Under the pieces are notes generated by a model. That model was given only the letters and a program-made list of their open reading frames with translations. It was not told the origin of the DNA and ran no database searches. A DNA stretch of 64,000 bases, taken from NCBI RefSeq assembly GCF_017352155.2, contig NZ_CP071462.1, positions 496,001-560,000 on the forward strand, written 5' to 3'. Origin of the DNA: Haloterrigena alkaliphila (GTDB lineage Archaea; Halobacteriota; Halobacteria; Halobacteriales; Natrialbaceae). The stretch's first letter is position 1. Each line of letters begins with the position of its first letter. Made by a program: the position numbers and the translations under genes. Shown here one piece after another: positions 34,065 to 43,433 of the stretch.

Positions 34065-35930
34065 TCAGTCGTCGTCCGAACTGACGTCGGCCGCGACGCC
34101 GTCGCCCGTGCGACGGGCCGTCTTCATGTTGTCATAGCCGATCTTGAACAGCGACAGCGCCAGCCCGATGAGAATGGCGATGATCACGAGCTGTACGACC
34201 GCCGAGGCCTGAGCGAGCAGTTCGGTCTCCGCGTCGGCGGTGATTCCGAGCAGCCGACCGCCGAGGATCTGATAGAGCCCGGTCCAGGTGAGGCCGATGA
34301 TCGTGATGGTCCCCATCAGCGCCATCGGGCCGCCGGTAGAGATCAGCTGCTTGGACTTGCTCCAGTTAGCCAGCCAGACGGTGCCGGTCAGCAGCGCCAG
34401 CGACGCCAGCAGCTGATTCGCACCGCCGAACAGCGTCCAGAGGTCTTCCCACCGACCGCTGCCGAGCAGGAAGAACGCGACGACCGCGATGAGCGTCGTG
34501 TTGACGTAGCGGTTAGCCGCGTACTGCTCGACGGTCGTCTCCGGCGTGCCGACGATCTCTTCCAACATGTATCGGCCCAGTCGAACGGCCGTGTCCATGC
34601 TCGTCAGCAGGAAGCTCGCGAGCACGAGCGCCATGAACGGCGCGGCGTACTCGAACGGGATTCCGAGCGCGGTGAGGATGGCGCCGCCGCCGGTCGCGAA
34701 GTTGGGCAACGCGAGCCCGATCCCGCCGCTACTGGCCGGAATCGCGACGACCGTCACCGCGCAGAGTGCGACCGCCGCCAGCAGGCCTTCGGCGAGCATT
34801 CCGCCGTAGCCGATCAGTCTGGCGTCGGTTTCCTTGTCCAACTGCTTGGCCGTCGTCCCCGACGAGACCAGCGCGTGGAAGCCGCTGATCGTCCCGCACG
34901 CGATGGTCAGGAACAACAGCGGGAACAGCGGCATGAGCGGGAGGTCCCCCGCGAGGGGACCGCCCCCTCCGAGGAAGCCGTACCACGCACCCGTCGTGAT
35001 GTCGAGGCTCAGTTGCGCACCGGTCTCGGGGTGGACGGCGTCGCTTCCCATCCCGGTGATGAGTGTGCCGACGATGACCGCGAGCAGGCTCCCGCCGACC
35101 CCCGCGTACAGGAGGAACGACGAGAGGTAGTCGCGCGGCTGTAGCAGCATCCACACCGGCAGGACGCTCGCCGCCCCACCGTAGAGGAGCATTACCAGCA
35201 CCCACGCACCGATGTTGGCGCTTCCGAGCAGCGACGGGAAGAACGACGCCGAGTCGAGCAAGACGATCGTCCCGCTGGAGTAGTCGCCGGGGACGATCGC
35301 GAGCGGGTACTGGATGCCGACCCAGACCGACGCGAAAACGCCGCCGACGAAGACGACCGTCCCGACCGAGAACGGGAGGTTCAACTGGTAGAGCCAGACC
35401 CCGAAGACGAACGCGAGCGTGACGTACAGCAGGCTCGCGGTCGCCGCCGACGGGTACGCGTTCAGCACGACGCCGATGACGAGCGCGAACACCGCGACGA
35501 CGAGGATCGTCAGCAGGAAGGCGAACCACAGCAGCATGTCCTTCCCCCGTTCACCGACGTACTCGCCGATGATGTAGCCGATCGACTTCCCCTCGTGTCG
35601 GAGGCTGCCCGACAGCGAGATGAAGTCGTGAACCGCGCCGAGCAGCGGGTTCCCGATCGCGACCCACAGCACGGCCGGCACCCAGCCCCAGACCAGCGCG
35701 GCCGTGATCGGTCCGACGATCGGTGCCCCGCCCGCGATACTCGAGTAGTGATGCCCCAGTAGCACCGGCTTCTTCGCCGGTACGTACTCCTGTCCGTCCT
35801 GGTACTTGTGTGCTGGCGTCTCTCGGCTGTCGTCTAACCCCACGAACTGGGAGAGATACCGCCCGTACCCGATGTACGAGACGGAAAACGTCACCAGCAC
35901 CAGTGCCACGATCCATATTACACCTGCCAT
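34065..35930 (-). CDS. cstA: CstA carbon-starvation transporter
   Basis: The 621-residue polytopic membrane protein has the CstA signature: an N-terminal helix, the loop DGQEYVPAKKPVLLGHHYSSIAGG (in part), many Gly-rich helices and a FHALVSSGTTAKQLD segment. CstA-family proteins take up peptides or pyruvate during carbon limitation. Length is somewhat below the Escherichia coli protein, as in many archaeal homologs. The upstream gap contains an AT-rich promoter (TATAAATATAA region, about 35970-35985). Confidence 0.93.
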   Translation of the reverse strand: MAGVIWIVALVLVTFSVSYIGYGRYLSQFVGLDDSRETPAHKYQDGQEYVPAKKPVLLGHHYSSIAGGAPIVGPITAALVWGWVPAVLWVAIGNPLLGAVHDFISLSGSLRHEGKSIGYIIGEYVGERGKDMLLWFAFLLTILVVAVFALVIGVVLNAYPSAATASLLYVTLAFVFGVWLYQLNLPFSVGTVVFVGGVFASVWVGIQYPLAIVPGDYSSGTIVLLDSASFFPSLLGSANIGAWVLVMLLYGGAASVLPVWMLLQPRDYLSSFLLYAGVGGSLLAVIVGTLITGMGSDAVHPETGAQLSLDITTGAWYGFLGGGGPLAGDLPLMPLFPLLFLTIACGTISGFHALVSSGTTAKQLDKETDARLIGYGGMLAEGLLAAVALCAVTVVAIPASSGGIGLALPNFATGGGAILTALGIPFEYAAPFMALVLASFLLTSMDTAVRLGRYMLEEIVGTPETTVEQYAANRYVNTTLIAVVAFFLLGSGRWEDLWTLFGGANQLLASLALLTGTVWLANWSKSKQLISTGGPMALMGTITIIGLTWTGLYQILGGRLLGITADAETELLAQASAVVQLVIIAILIGLALSLFKIGYDNMKTARRTGDGVAADVSSDDD

Positions 35931-36097
35931 GTTACCCTCTCTCTAGGAATCGATGGGACGGGAGGATTATAAATATAATTTATTGTGGATTGTACTAGGC
36001 CTGATCATATGTTCGTTACCGCGCGTAAACCGCCCTATATGTAATCGGTATTCGATTTACGAGAGATTGCCTATCACTCGAGCAACCGAACGCGCGA

Positions 36098-37072
36098 TTA
36101 CTCCGTCTGGGGCCGATCGTCCGCGACTCCGATCTCGAGGTCGTTCGCCACGTCCTCGAGCAGGCTCCCCCGGACCTCCTCGACGCGCGTCTCGATGGTC
36201 GCCACGACCGGCGGTTCGAACTCGCGCTCGATGCGCTCGAGGCGCTCGCGCTCGGTCGCCACGCGGTCGCGGAGGTAGGTCGCGCCGCGTCCCTCCTCGT
36301 GGGCCTCCGGTTCGGGCGTCAGCCGGTTGACGACCAGGCCGCGAACGGGCAGGTCGGCCTCGGCGAGCGTCTCGAGCGATCGGGCCGTCTCCCGGATCGA
36401 GAGTTCGTCGGGGTTCAACACGAGGTAGAACGACGCGTCCTCGCGAAGCACCTCGCCCGCGAACTCGAAGCGCTCCTTGCGTCCCTGGAGCCGAGCGAGG
36501 ATCGGGTCGCCCTCCATCACGCGCCGGGGTTCCTGATTTCCGATGGCGGCCTTCTCGTAGAGGTCGATGCTGCGCTCGCGTTTGTCAATCAGCCGGTCGA
36601 TCCAGCGCTCGAGCAGCTCGGGGAGGGCGAGCAGCCGCAGCGTCGAGCCGGTCGGCGAGGTGTCGAAGACGACGCGGTCGTAGTCGTCGGCGGTGCGCAT
36701 CACCTCGACGAACCGGTCGAACAGCGCGGCCTCGTAGGCGCCGGGCGTCTGGTGGGCCATCTCGAGTTGCAGTTCGACCTCGTTGACCATCGTCGCCGAG
36801 AGCTGCGCGTTCAGCTGCTGGCGCAGCTCCATCAGGTGGTCCTGCACTTCCTGCTCGGGATCGATCTCCATCGCCGAGAGCCCGTCGTACCCCTCGACGG
36901 GCCGCGGGTCGTCGCCGAACTCCTGGTCGAAGACGTCGGCCGTGCTGTGGGCCGGGTCCGTCGAGACCACGAGCGTTTCCAGCCCTGCGTTAGCACACTC
37001 GAGCGCGTAGGCGCTCGAGACGGTCGTCTTCCCCACGCCGCCTTTGCCGCCGAAGAAGGTGAACCGTGTCAT
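36098..37072 (-). CDS. ArsA/Get3-family ATPase
   Basis: This 324-residue P-loop ATPase begins MTRFTFFGGKGGVGKTT, the deviant Walker A with the signature Lys, and has switch I STDPAHS, switch II VFDTSPTGSTLRLL and the A-loop region near DELSIRE. The family covers arsenite pumps (ArsA) and tail-anchored protein chaperones (Get3). No ArsB, ArsD or ArsR gene is near and the arsenite-site cysteines are absent, so a Get3-like role in delivering membrane proteins is more likely. A 98-aa gene precedes it by 28 bp. Confidence 0.9.
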   Translation of the reverse strand: MTRFTFFGGKGGVGKTTVSSAYALECANAGLETLVVSTDPAHSTADVFDQEFGDDPRPVEGYDGLSAMEIDPEQEVQDHLMELRQQLNAQLSATMVNEVELQLEMAHQTPGAYEAALFDRFVEVMRTADDYDRVVFDTSPTGSTLRLLALPELLERWIDRLIDKRERSIDLYEKAAIGNQEPRRVMEGDPILARLQGRKERFEFAGEVLREDASFYLVLNPDELSIRETARSLETLAEADLPVRGLVVNRLTPEPEAHEEGRGATYLRDRVATERERLERIEREFEPPVVATIETRVEEVRGSLLEDVANDLEIGVADDRPQTE

Positions 37073-37100
37073 CGCGTTAGATGGTAAGCGTCGTCATCGA

Positions 37101-37397
37101 TCAGAAGTGGTACTGGTGGCCCTTGCGCTCGATCACCGACTGGCGGTCCCACATCCGGCGCTCCCAGGCCTGGTACTCGTCCTCGAGGTAGGGGAGGAGT
37201 TCGGCCGTGTAGTAGGAGACGGGGCTCGGGATCCCGAACGCGTCCGGGAAGCAGGCGAGCATGAACGCGTCCTCCGTGTCCTCGGCCTCGGCCTCGACCT
37301 TCTCGTAGGCGGGGTGGGTGAACATCCCGTGGTAGAGCCCCCGGAGCCACTCCTCGAGGGTGGTCCGAAACGCGGCGATCCGATCGGCGAGTGTCAT
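37101..37397 (-). CDS. Small protein paired with the ArsA/Get3 gene
   Basis: The 98-residue protein is unrecognised. It is predominantly helical, with an N-terminal IAAFRTTLEEWLRGLYHGMF, a loop around CFPDAFGIPSPVSYYTAELL, and a C terminus rich in aromatic and basic residues (WERRMWDRQSVIERKG). It is first in a two-gene unit with the ATPase, 28 bp apart, so it may be a substrate-binding or adaptor partner. There is no transmembrane helix. Confidence 0.75.
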   Translation of the reverse strand: MTLADRIAAFRTTLEEWLRGLYHGMFTHPAYEKVEAEAEDTEDAFMLACFPDAFGIPSPVSYYTAELLPYLEDEYQAWERRMWDRQSVIERKGHQYHF

Positions 37398-37779
37398 CGT
37401 CGGTCATGCTCGGGCCCGGAGACAAAAAGATATCGCGTCCGGCGGTTCGACGCGAAATCGCTGCCCCTGTCGCGCAGTGCGCACTTTATCGGTCGAATCT
37501 CGGCAGACGAACGTCTACCCAACAGTTACCAGTGTGGCCGTGGAACGACAGTTCGCGCACACCCTGTCGCCGACCCGCGGTCCGCCCGCTCCGGTGGCAT
37601 CACGGCTCCTCACCGGTTCCGTGCCCTGAAAACGGGAGCGGGTGGTGTGTCTTGTTTCGAGAAGCTCCCGTGGTAACTAGTCACAACTGCACGCTAATAA
37701 TGGCATCGGCTAGCACCGATCGAGCACCGCGGCGCCGGCGATACGACGCTTCTTGACCCTCGAGTCCCAACCACCCGGC
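37398..37779. other. Intergenic region between the Get3 unit and the CobW gene
   Basis: This 382-bp stretch separates divergent genes and should hold both promoters. An AAAAAGATAT box lies about 30 bp upstream of the minus-strand gene (37425-37435). I see no RNA gene or convincing small frame. Confidence 0.5.
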
Positions 37780-39084
37780 ATGAACGCCGAATCGGACGCC
37801 ATCCCGGTCACCGTGCTCTCGGGGGCCCTCGGAGCGGGGAAGACGACGTTGGTCAACCACCTCCTGCGGAACGCCGGCGACCGCGACCTCGCCGTCCTGG
37901 TCAACGACATGGGTGCAGTGAACGTCGACGCCGAACTCGTCGCCGAGGGGTCGGACCTCGAGGTCGAGGGCGGCGTCGCGGAACTCTCGAACGGCTGTAT
38001 CTGCTGTGAACTGCAGGACGACCTCGAGACGGCGGTCGTCCGACTGGCCCGCGAGCGCGACTTCGACCACCTGCTCGTCGAGTGTTCGGGAATCTCCGAG
38101 CCCGAACCGGTCGCGCGCCTGTTCACGACCACCTCGCGAGTCGCCGCGAGCTATCGGATCGACGCGCTCGTCACGGTGCTCGACACCCGGCTCTTCCTCG
38201 ATTATTTCGCGGGCGAGGGCGTTCCCGAACGCCGCGGTGAGAGAACGGCCGAAGCGGGCGCGAGCGGCGAGTCCCCCGACGGGACGGGCACGGACGGCGA
38301 CGATGCCGACGGGACGGAATCGGGAGGCGACGCCGACGAGACCCGGCCGCTCTCGGACCTGCTGCTCGAGCAACTCGAGGTCGCCGACCTCGTCCTGCTC
38401 AACAAGTGTGACCGCTGTGATCCGGCGGAACTCGAGGAGGCCGAAGCGCTCGTCCGCGCGCTCCGACCCTCAGCGGAGACGATCCGCACGGAGTTCAGCG
38501 CGGTCGACCCCGACCGCGTGCTCGGTGTCGACCTGTTCGATCCCGGCCGGACGGGCGAGGCCGCCGGCTGGCAGCGCGCGCTGGCCGACGATGGCGAGGG
38601 CCAGAACGCCCACGATAACGGCCACGACCACCGCCACCCGGACGAGGTGTACGGCGTCGATTCGTTCGTCTTCCGCGAGCGACGGCCGTTCCACCCCGAG
38701 CGGTTCGCCGCCTTCCTGCGGGGGCTTCCGGACGGCGTCGTGCGCTCGAAGGGCGTCGCGTGGGTCGCCGGTCGGGACGTGAAAATCGACGTCGCGCAGG
38801 CCGGCCCCTCGGTTCGCGCGAGCGTCCGCGGCCCGTGGATCGCCGCCCTCCCCGAGGTGCGACGGGATCTCTACCGGTCGAATCGACCCGACCTCGAGTG
38901 GCACGACGACCACGGCGACCGCCGGTCGGAACTGGTCTTCATCGGCACCGACACCGAGGAGGAACGGCTCCGCTCGGAACTCGAGGACTGTCTGGTCACG
39001 GACGAGGAGTGGGATCGCGCGGACGCCCTCGAGAACCCGTTTCCGGACGAAGGCGACGATGCCGTCGTGATACGCGAGTCCTGA
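37780..39084 (+). CDS. CobW/COG0523-family metal-chaperone GTPase
   Basis: The 434-residue protein has Walker A GALGAGKTT (15-23), the diagnostic metal-binding GCICC (72-76), switch motif VECSGISEP and base-recognition LLNKCD. The C-terminal CobW domain is present. A hydrophilic insertion (about 150-200) and a His-rich segment HDNGHDHRHPDE add possible metal ligands. Members insert metals such as zinc or cobalt into client proteins. The His-rich loop favours zinc, but the client is unknown and no Zur-like site was identified. Confidence 0.9.
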   Translation: MNAESDAIPVTVLSGALGAGKTTLVNHLLRNAGDRDLAVLVNDMGAVNVDAELVAEGSDLEVEGGVAELSNGCICCELQDDLETAVVRLARERDFDHLLVECSGISEPEPVARLFTTTSRVAASYRIDALVTVLDTRLFLDYFAGEGVPERRGERTAEAGASGESPDGTGTDGDDADGTESGGDADETRPLSDLLLEQLEVADLVLLNKCDRCDPAELEEAEALVRALRPSAETIRTEFSAVDPDRVLGVDLFDPGRTGEAAGWQRALADDGEGQNAHDNGHDHRHPDEVYGVDSFVFRERRPFHPERFAAFLRGLPDGVVRSKGVAWVAGRDVKIDVAQAGPSVRASVRGPWIAALPEVRRDLYRSNRPDLEWHDDHGDRRSELVFIGTDTEEERLRSELEDCLVTDEEWDRADALENPFPDEGDDAVVIRES

Positions 39085-39131
39085 TCGGCTGAGCGGTCGC
39101 CCCGGCAAGCGGGCGGGACGGGACAGAGCGA

Positions 39132-39545
39132 TCAGTCGAAGGCGTCTTCGACGGCCTCGAGCAGCCGCGTCACCTCGCCGCCGCGCTTCCAGGCGGCGAT
39201 CCGGTCGCCGAAGGGCAGCGGCGCCGCCAGCGAGGCCGACGACCGGACCGTGACCCGAGTGCCCGAGTCAGCGTCGGCGTCCTCGAGTTCGATCCACGTC
39301 TCCATCGCCGAGAACGGTCCCTGCTCGCCCGCCTGCGTGTAGTAGATCGCCCCGTCGCGGTCCTCGAATCGCAGCGGCAGCGCCATGCCGGGCCCGCTGG
39401 CGACGACGACCACCGCGTCGTCGCGGTTCTCGACGGATTCGACGTCGAAACTCCCCTCCGCGCGGACGATCGTCGGGGGATCCAGCCACTCCGAGAGCTC
39501 CGCGGGCGTCGCGTCGACGACTCGAGACGCCGTCACCTCGCGCAT
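39132..39545 (-). CDS. SRPBCC-fold protein
   Basis: The 137-residue protein matches the START/polyketide-cyclase-like SRPBCC fold: VTASRVVDATPAELSEWL at the N terminus, central strands with WIELEDAD and VRSSASLAAPLP, and a C-terminal long helix RIAAWKRGGEVTRLLEAVEDAF that closes a ligand cavity. A TATTTAT box lies about 25 nt upstream of the ATG at 39545, so the message is leaderless from that start. The ligand is unknown. Confidence 0.78.
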   Translation of the reverse strand: MREVTASRVVDATPAELSEWLDPPTIVRAEGSFDVESVENRDDAVVVVASGPGMALPLRFEDRDGAIYYTQAGEQGPFSAMETWIELEDADADSGTRVTVRSSASLAAPLPFGDRIAAWKRGGEVTRLLEAVEDAFD

Positions 39546-39660
39546 ACCGGGCACGTTCGCGGGGACCGGCATAAATACCGGTGACGTCGACGGATGCTGT
39601 GGACGTGCTCGCGACCCGGCGTGGGAAACGACTAAGTGATCCACGGCCCCGTATTCGGCC

Positions 39661-39888
39661 ATGTCAGCCGGCCCTAACGGCGAGCGAGACGGGCTCCAAG
39701 AGGGACTCGAGTCCTCGGAGGGCGACCCGCGGGTGATACTCGCGATGAACGCGGTGCTGTCGACGGTGTTCGCCGCGCTGATCGTCTGGGGCGCGTCCAT
39801 CGTCGGCACTCTCGAGTACGACCTCCCGACCGTCGCGGTCGCCGCGGTCGCGCTGTTCGTGCTCACGCTCGTGATGACGCGGCGCTGA
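39661..39888 (+). CDS. Small membrane protein, two TM helices
   Basis: The 75-residue protein has an acidic N terminus (about 25 residues) followed by two hydrophobic helices (ILAMNAVLSTVFAALIVWGA and VAAVALFVLTLVM) and ends TRR. It resembles the small haloarchaeal membrane proteins of unknown role found next to unrelated genes. Codon use is normal. Confidence 0.72.
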   Translation: MSAGPNGERDGLQEGLESSEGDPRVILAMNAVLSTVFAALIVWGASIVGTLEYDLPTVAVAAVALFVLTLVMTRR

Positions 39889-39891
39889 GCG

Positions 39892-39954
39892 GCGTTACCG
39901 CGGAACCGAACAGCGTTACCGCGGGACTGAACGGCATCACCGCGGGACCGAACG
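39892..39954. repeat. 21-bp tandem repeat, three copies
   Basis: Units at 39892-39912, 39913-39933 and 39934-39954 share GCRTYACCGCGGRACYGAAC. The array lies directly after the small membrane-protein gene and about 75 bp before the next start. Its period is a multiple of three, so a formerly coding origin (an extension of the upstream gene) is possible. Confidence 0.65.
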
Positions 39955-40030
39955 ACGTCGCCTGGATCACCGATCGCGAGGTCGCGACCGAGGCGACAGG
40001 TACACGTCGCCGGGCCGCCTTCGTCCGATA

Positions 40031-41674
40031 ATGACCGCGCGGAGCGCGCTTTCCTATCGGCCCACGAACCCCGAACTCGCCGTCTTCGTCTCGGGGATCA
40101 CCAGCATGGGTATCGAGATTCTCGCCCTCCGGATCGTCGCGCCGCAGTTCGGGAACCACATCTACACCGTCGGGGGCATCATGACGGTCTGTCTCGCGGC
40201 GTTGAGCCTGGGCTACTGGCAGGGCGGTAAGCGGGCACCGGACGCGACGAATCGGCAGATAACGTGGCTGTTACTCGCCACGGCGACCTACATCGGCGTC
40301 GTGATCTTCGCCAGCGACCTGCTGTTGCTCCAGACGTCGTCGCTGCCGCTGTCGCCGCGGTACGCCGCCCTCCCGGCGTCGATCGCCCTGTTCGGACCGC
40401 CGACGTACCTGCTCGGGTTCATCAGCCCCTACGCCGCCGAACTCTCCCAGAAGAAGAGCACCGGCGAGGCGTCTGGCCACGTTTACGCGCTGGGGACGAT
40501 CGGCAGCATCCTCGGGTCGGCCGCGACCACGTTCGTCCTCATCCCCGCGCTGACCGTCGACACGATCGGGCTGGTCTTCGGCGTCGCCCTCGTCGGAACC
40601 GCGCTCTTCCTCGAAGCGCCCGCGCTGCCCCGGAAACCGACGCTCGCGAGCGTCGGCGTCGCGGTCCTGCTCGTCGCCGCGACCGGCGTCGGCCCGGTCG
40701 CGCTCGACTACCGCGGCGACGTCGTCTACCAGACCCAGACCGCCTACCAGGAACTCGAGGTCGTCGACAACGGCGACGTCCGCACGCTATACCTGGGCGG
40801 CGCCCGGCACAGCGCGATGGACCTCGAGGATCCCGACCGCCACGTCTTCGAGTACACGACGTACTTCCACCTGCCGATGCTCATGGCCGACGACGTCGAC
40901 GACGTCGGCGACGTGCTGTTCATCGGGGGCGGCGGCTACACAGGGCCGAAGGACTTCGAACGCAGCTACGACGTCGACGTCGACGTCGTCGAGATCGATC
41001 CCGAGGTGACCGACACCGCCGAGGCGTACTTCGGCCTCGAGCACGGCGAGAACATGACCACGCACACGACCGACGGCCGGCAGTACCTCCAGAACACGGG
41101 CGAGGAGTACGACCTGATCGTCCTCGACGCATACAAGAAGGATCAGGTTCCCTTCCACCTGACCACCGTCGAGTTCATGGAACTGGTCTCCGATCGCCTG
41201 GCCGACGACGGGCGCTTCCACGCCAACGTCATCGCCGCGCCGACGGGATCGGCCGGCGAGTTCTACCGCGCCCAGCGGAAGACGATGGACGAGGCCTTCG
41301 GCGAGACGTACGCCTTCCGCACCTCGGACGCCAACGCCATCCAGAACATCGAGATCGTGGCCACGAACGAGGAGACCGACTTCACTGCGGCCGAACTCGA
41401 CGACAGAAACGCCGAGCGCGACCTCCCCGTCGACCTCGCGGAGCAAATCGACAACCGCCTGGGCGCCCTCGAGGCCACCGACGCGCCCGTCCTCCGGGAC
41501 GACCGCGGCGAGGTCGACAGCCTACTCGATCCGATGCTGGGCCAGCGCTACGTCATCGAGGAGAGCGACGGCGACACGGCCAGCGGCGACGGCGAAACCC
41601 CCTCGATCGCCGCCGGAACGGTGCCGCTCGCGGTCGCCGGCCGGATCGGAAGGCGGGAGCCGGCGGAATCGTAG
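40031..41674 (+). CDS. Membrane-anchored spermidine synthase-like protein
   Basis: The 547-residue protein joins an N-terminal membrane domain of about seven helices (residues 12-240, including GITSMGIEILALRIVAP and LLGFISPYAAEL) to a C-terminal SAM-dependent Rossmann domain with LFIGGGGYTGP, VVEIDPEVTD and LIVLDAYKKDQVPFHLTT. The soluble part resembles spermidine synthases. Agmatine or decarboxylated-SAM use is not shown, and such fusions may act on other membrane-associated amines. A C-terminal acidic/low-complexity tail follows. Confidence 0.85.
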   Translation: MTARSALSYRPTNPELAVFVSGITSMGIEILALRIVAPQFGNHIYTVGGIMTVCLAALSLGYWQGGKRAPDATNRQITWLLLATATYIGVVIFASDLLLLQTSSLPLSPRYAALPASIALFGPPTYLLGFISPYAAELSQKKSTGEASGHVYALGTIGSILGSAATTFVLIPALTVDTIGLVFGVALVGTALFLEAPALPRKPTLASVGVAVLLVAATGVGPVALDYRGDVVYQTQTAYQELEVVDNGDVRTLYLGGARHSAMDLEDPDRHVFEYTTYFHLPMLMADDVDDVGDVLFIGGGGYTGPKDFERSYDVDVDVVEIDPEVTDTAEAYFGLEHGENMTTHTTDGRQYLQNTGEEYDLIVLDAYKKDQVPFHLTTVEFMELVSDRLADDGRFHANVIAAPTGSAGEFYRAQRKTMDEAFGETYAFRTSDANAIQNIEIVATNEETDFTAAELDDRNAERDLPVDLAEQIDNRLGALEATDAPVLRDDRGEVDSLLDPMLGQRYVIEESDGDTASGDGETPSIAAGTVPLAVAGRIGRREPAES

Positions 41675-41725
41675 TCGATCGCACCAGTCACACCTCCTCG
41701 AGTCATCCGGTAGAATCACCTCGTA

Positions 41726-41823
41726 TTCGCCACTCGCCACCGGGGTCCAACAGTCGACGCCCGGAGTTCGTCACTCGCCACCGGGCCTGTCACGCGACGT
41801 CCGGAATTCGTCACTCCGACCGG
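41726..41823. repeat. 40-41-bp tandem repeat, about 2.4 copies
   Basis: Units at 41726-41766 and 41767-41806 share TTCGYCACTCGCCACCGGG and a GACGYCCGGA end; a third, partial copy (41807-41823) runs into the stop codon of the SDR gene at 41811. The repeat lies between the convergent 3' ends of two genes. Confidence 0.6.
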
Positions 41824-42674
41824 CGATAGTCGGGATCGAACAACTGCGCCGACCGCGGATCCGGATCGCCTTCGGTGAGGTTGTACCGCGAGAAGTCCTC
41901 GACGCCCGCCTCGCGCAGTAGTTCCTCGTCGTAGACGGCGTTCCCGGTGAACTCGGCGGGGTCCCGGGAGAGGATCTCGAGGACCGCGTCGCTCACGATT
42001 TCGGGCGTCCGCCAGTCGTCCTCGGTCCCCATCCCGAAGTACCGCGTCGCGCGGGTGTCGATGGCCGTTACGGGCCAGAAGGCGTTGCAACCCACGTCGT
42101 CGGCCGCGAGTTCCTCCGCCATCGAGAGCGTGACGAAGGACATCCCGAGTTTCGACCAGGCGTAGGGTGCCGATCCCGGAGCGCGATCGATCGTCACCGG
42201 CGGCGCGTTCGCGAGCAGCCACGCGTCCTCGACATCCCGCAGGTGGTCGGCGAAGGCCCTCGCGACCAGATACGTCCCGCGCACGTTGACGTCCGTCAGG
42301 AGGTCGAAGCGCTTCGGCGGGAGGTCCTCGACGGTCGCGATCTGGATCGCGCTCGCGTTGTTGATCACGATCTCGACGGTCCCGAACTCGTCGATGGCGC
42401 GCTCCGCCGCGGCCTCGACGGCCGCCGGGTCCCGGACGTCCAACTGAACGGGGAGCGCGTCGACGCCGCGCTCCTCGGCTTCGCGGGCCGTTTGCTCGAT
42501 CGTCCCCTCGAGGTCGTTGTCCTCGAAATCATCGTCCGTTTCGCTCGTCTTGCCCGTCGAGACGATATTACAGCCCTTCTCGGCCAGTGCGAGCGCGATC
42601 GATTTCCCGATGCCGCGGGTCGTGCCCGTGATGAACGCCGTCTTCCCGGAGAGGTCCGGGTTCTCGAGTGCCAT
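41811..42674 (-). CDS. SDR family oxidoreductase (HSDL2-like)
   Basis: This 287-residue Rossmann protein has TGTTRGIG (16-23), an alternative cofactor loop beyond STGKTSE suggesting NADP use, INNASAIQ, and the catalytic YAWSK. The C-terminal extension (about 230-287) and the pattern LLANAPP are like hydroxysteroid dehydrogenase-like protein 2 and related lipid SDRs. It is monocistronic and faces the spermidine synthase-like gene tail to tail. Confidence 0.88.
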   Translation of the reverse strand: MALENPDLSGKTAFITGTTRGIGKSIALALAEKGCNIVSTGKTSETDDDFEDNDLEGTIEQTAREAEERGVDALPVQLDVRDPAAVEAAAERAIDEFGTVEIVINNASAIQIATVEDLPPKRFDLLTDVNVRGTYLVARAFADHLRDVEDAWLLANAPPVTIDRAPGSAPYAWSKLGMSFVTLSMAEELAADDVGCNAFWPVTAIDTRATRYFGMGTEDDWRTPEIVSDAVLEILSRDPAEFTGNAVYDEELLREAGVEDFSRYNLTEGDPDPRSAQLFDPDYRRSE

Positions 42675-43004
42675 ATACTGTCATTCATCTGTCGGGGGAT
42701 AAGTAGCGGTGAAACCGGCAGGGATGGCGACGATTCGGTCCGTAGCGCGTCTTCGGCGCCGCCAGCGCGCCGGTTCGGCATACCAATCAGACTCAGTTAC
42801 TATCACGACTATAAACTAATTGCCGCGATATCAAATCTCGGGAGTCGAACGAGAACGAAGCGGAATGACAGACGCTCAGGAGGTGCGGAAGCGTCGAGGA
42901 CGCCGAAACGGGCCGCACGGCCATCGCTGAACGGGCGCTCGTCGATCGACGCAGCGTCGCCACTGCGGGTCTGAGCGGTCAGTAGAACGCCTCGAGGCGC
43001 GGTT
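42675..43004. other. Intergenic region, SDR to UspA
   Basis: The 330-bp gap holds the promoter of the SDR (minus strand) and an AT-rich patch TATAAACTAATTG at about 42810-42825. A frame of 21 codons (42865-42930) ending in TGA is too short and basic to support. No RNA gene is seen. Confidence 0.5.
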
Positions 43005-43433
43005 TCAGTCTTCGCTGCCGCCGCCCGTGACGACGACCGGCCGGTCGGTGTTGAGGATCACCGACTGCGTGACGCTGCCGAACACCGCCTTGCCGACCGG
43101 CGAGCGCTTCCGGCCGCCGAGGACGATGGCGTCGACGTCGTGGTCCGCCGCGGCCTCGAGAATGTCGCCGTCCTCGACGGAGCCGCTGCCCTCGAGAATC
43201 GTCGTCTCGACGCCCGCCGCCTCGAGGCGTTCGTTCGCTCTGCGGACGGAGCCGATCCGCGACGCGGATTTGAACTGCTCGAACTCTTCGGGCAGGTCCG
43301 CGCTCTCCTCGTCGAAGATGAACAGTACGTACGCTTCGACCGATTCGGCCGCGTCGGGTAGCGACGTGACGTACTTCGCCTGTTCGAGCGCTCGGTCCTC
43401 GTTGGTGTCGACGGGGACTAAAACGCGATACAT
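43005..43433 (-). CDS. Universal stress protein (UspA family)
   Basis: The 142-residue UspA-fold protein begins MYRVLVPVDTNEDR, where the Asp contacts ATP, and ends with the ATP-binding signature GGRKRSPVGKAVFGSVTQSVI (G2xG9xGS pattern, given here across its length in the protein at about residues 116-136). It should bind ATP. Haloarchaea have many such proteins and no specific stress can be assigned. Confidence 0.9.
   Translation of the reverse strand: MYRVLVPVDTNEDRALEQAKYVTSLPDAAESVEAYVLFIFDEESADLPEEFEQFKSASRIGSVRRANERLEAAGVETTILEGSGSVEDGDILEAAADHDVDAIVLGGRKRSPVGKAVFGSVTQSVILNTDRPVVVTGGGSED

Noticed and set aside
42865-42930. 21-codon frame in the SDR-UspA gap
   Set aside because: Too short, basic, and without a promoter or ribosome site that would set it apart from chance.
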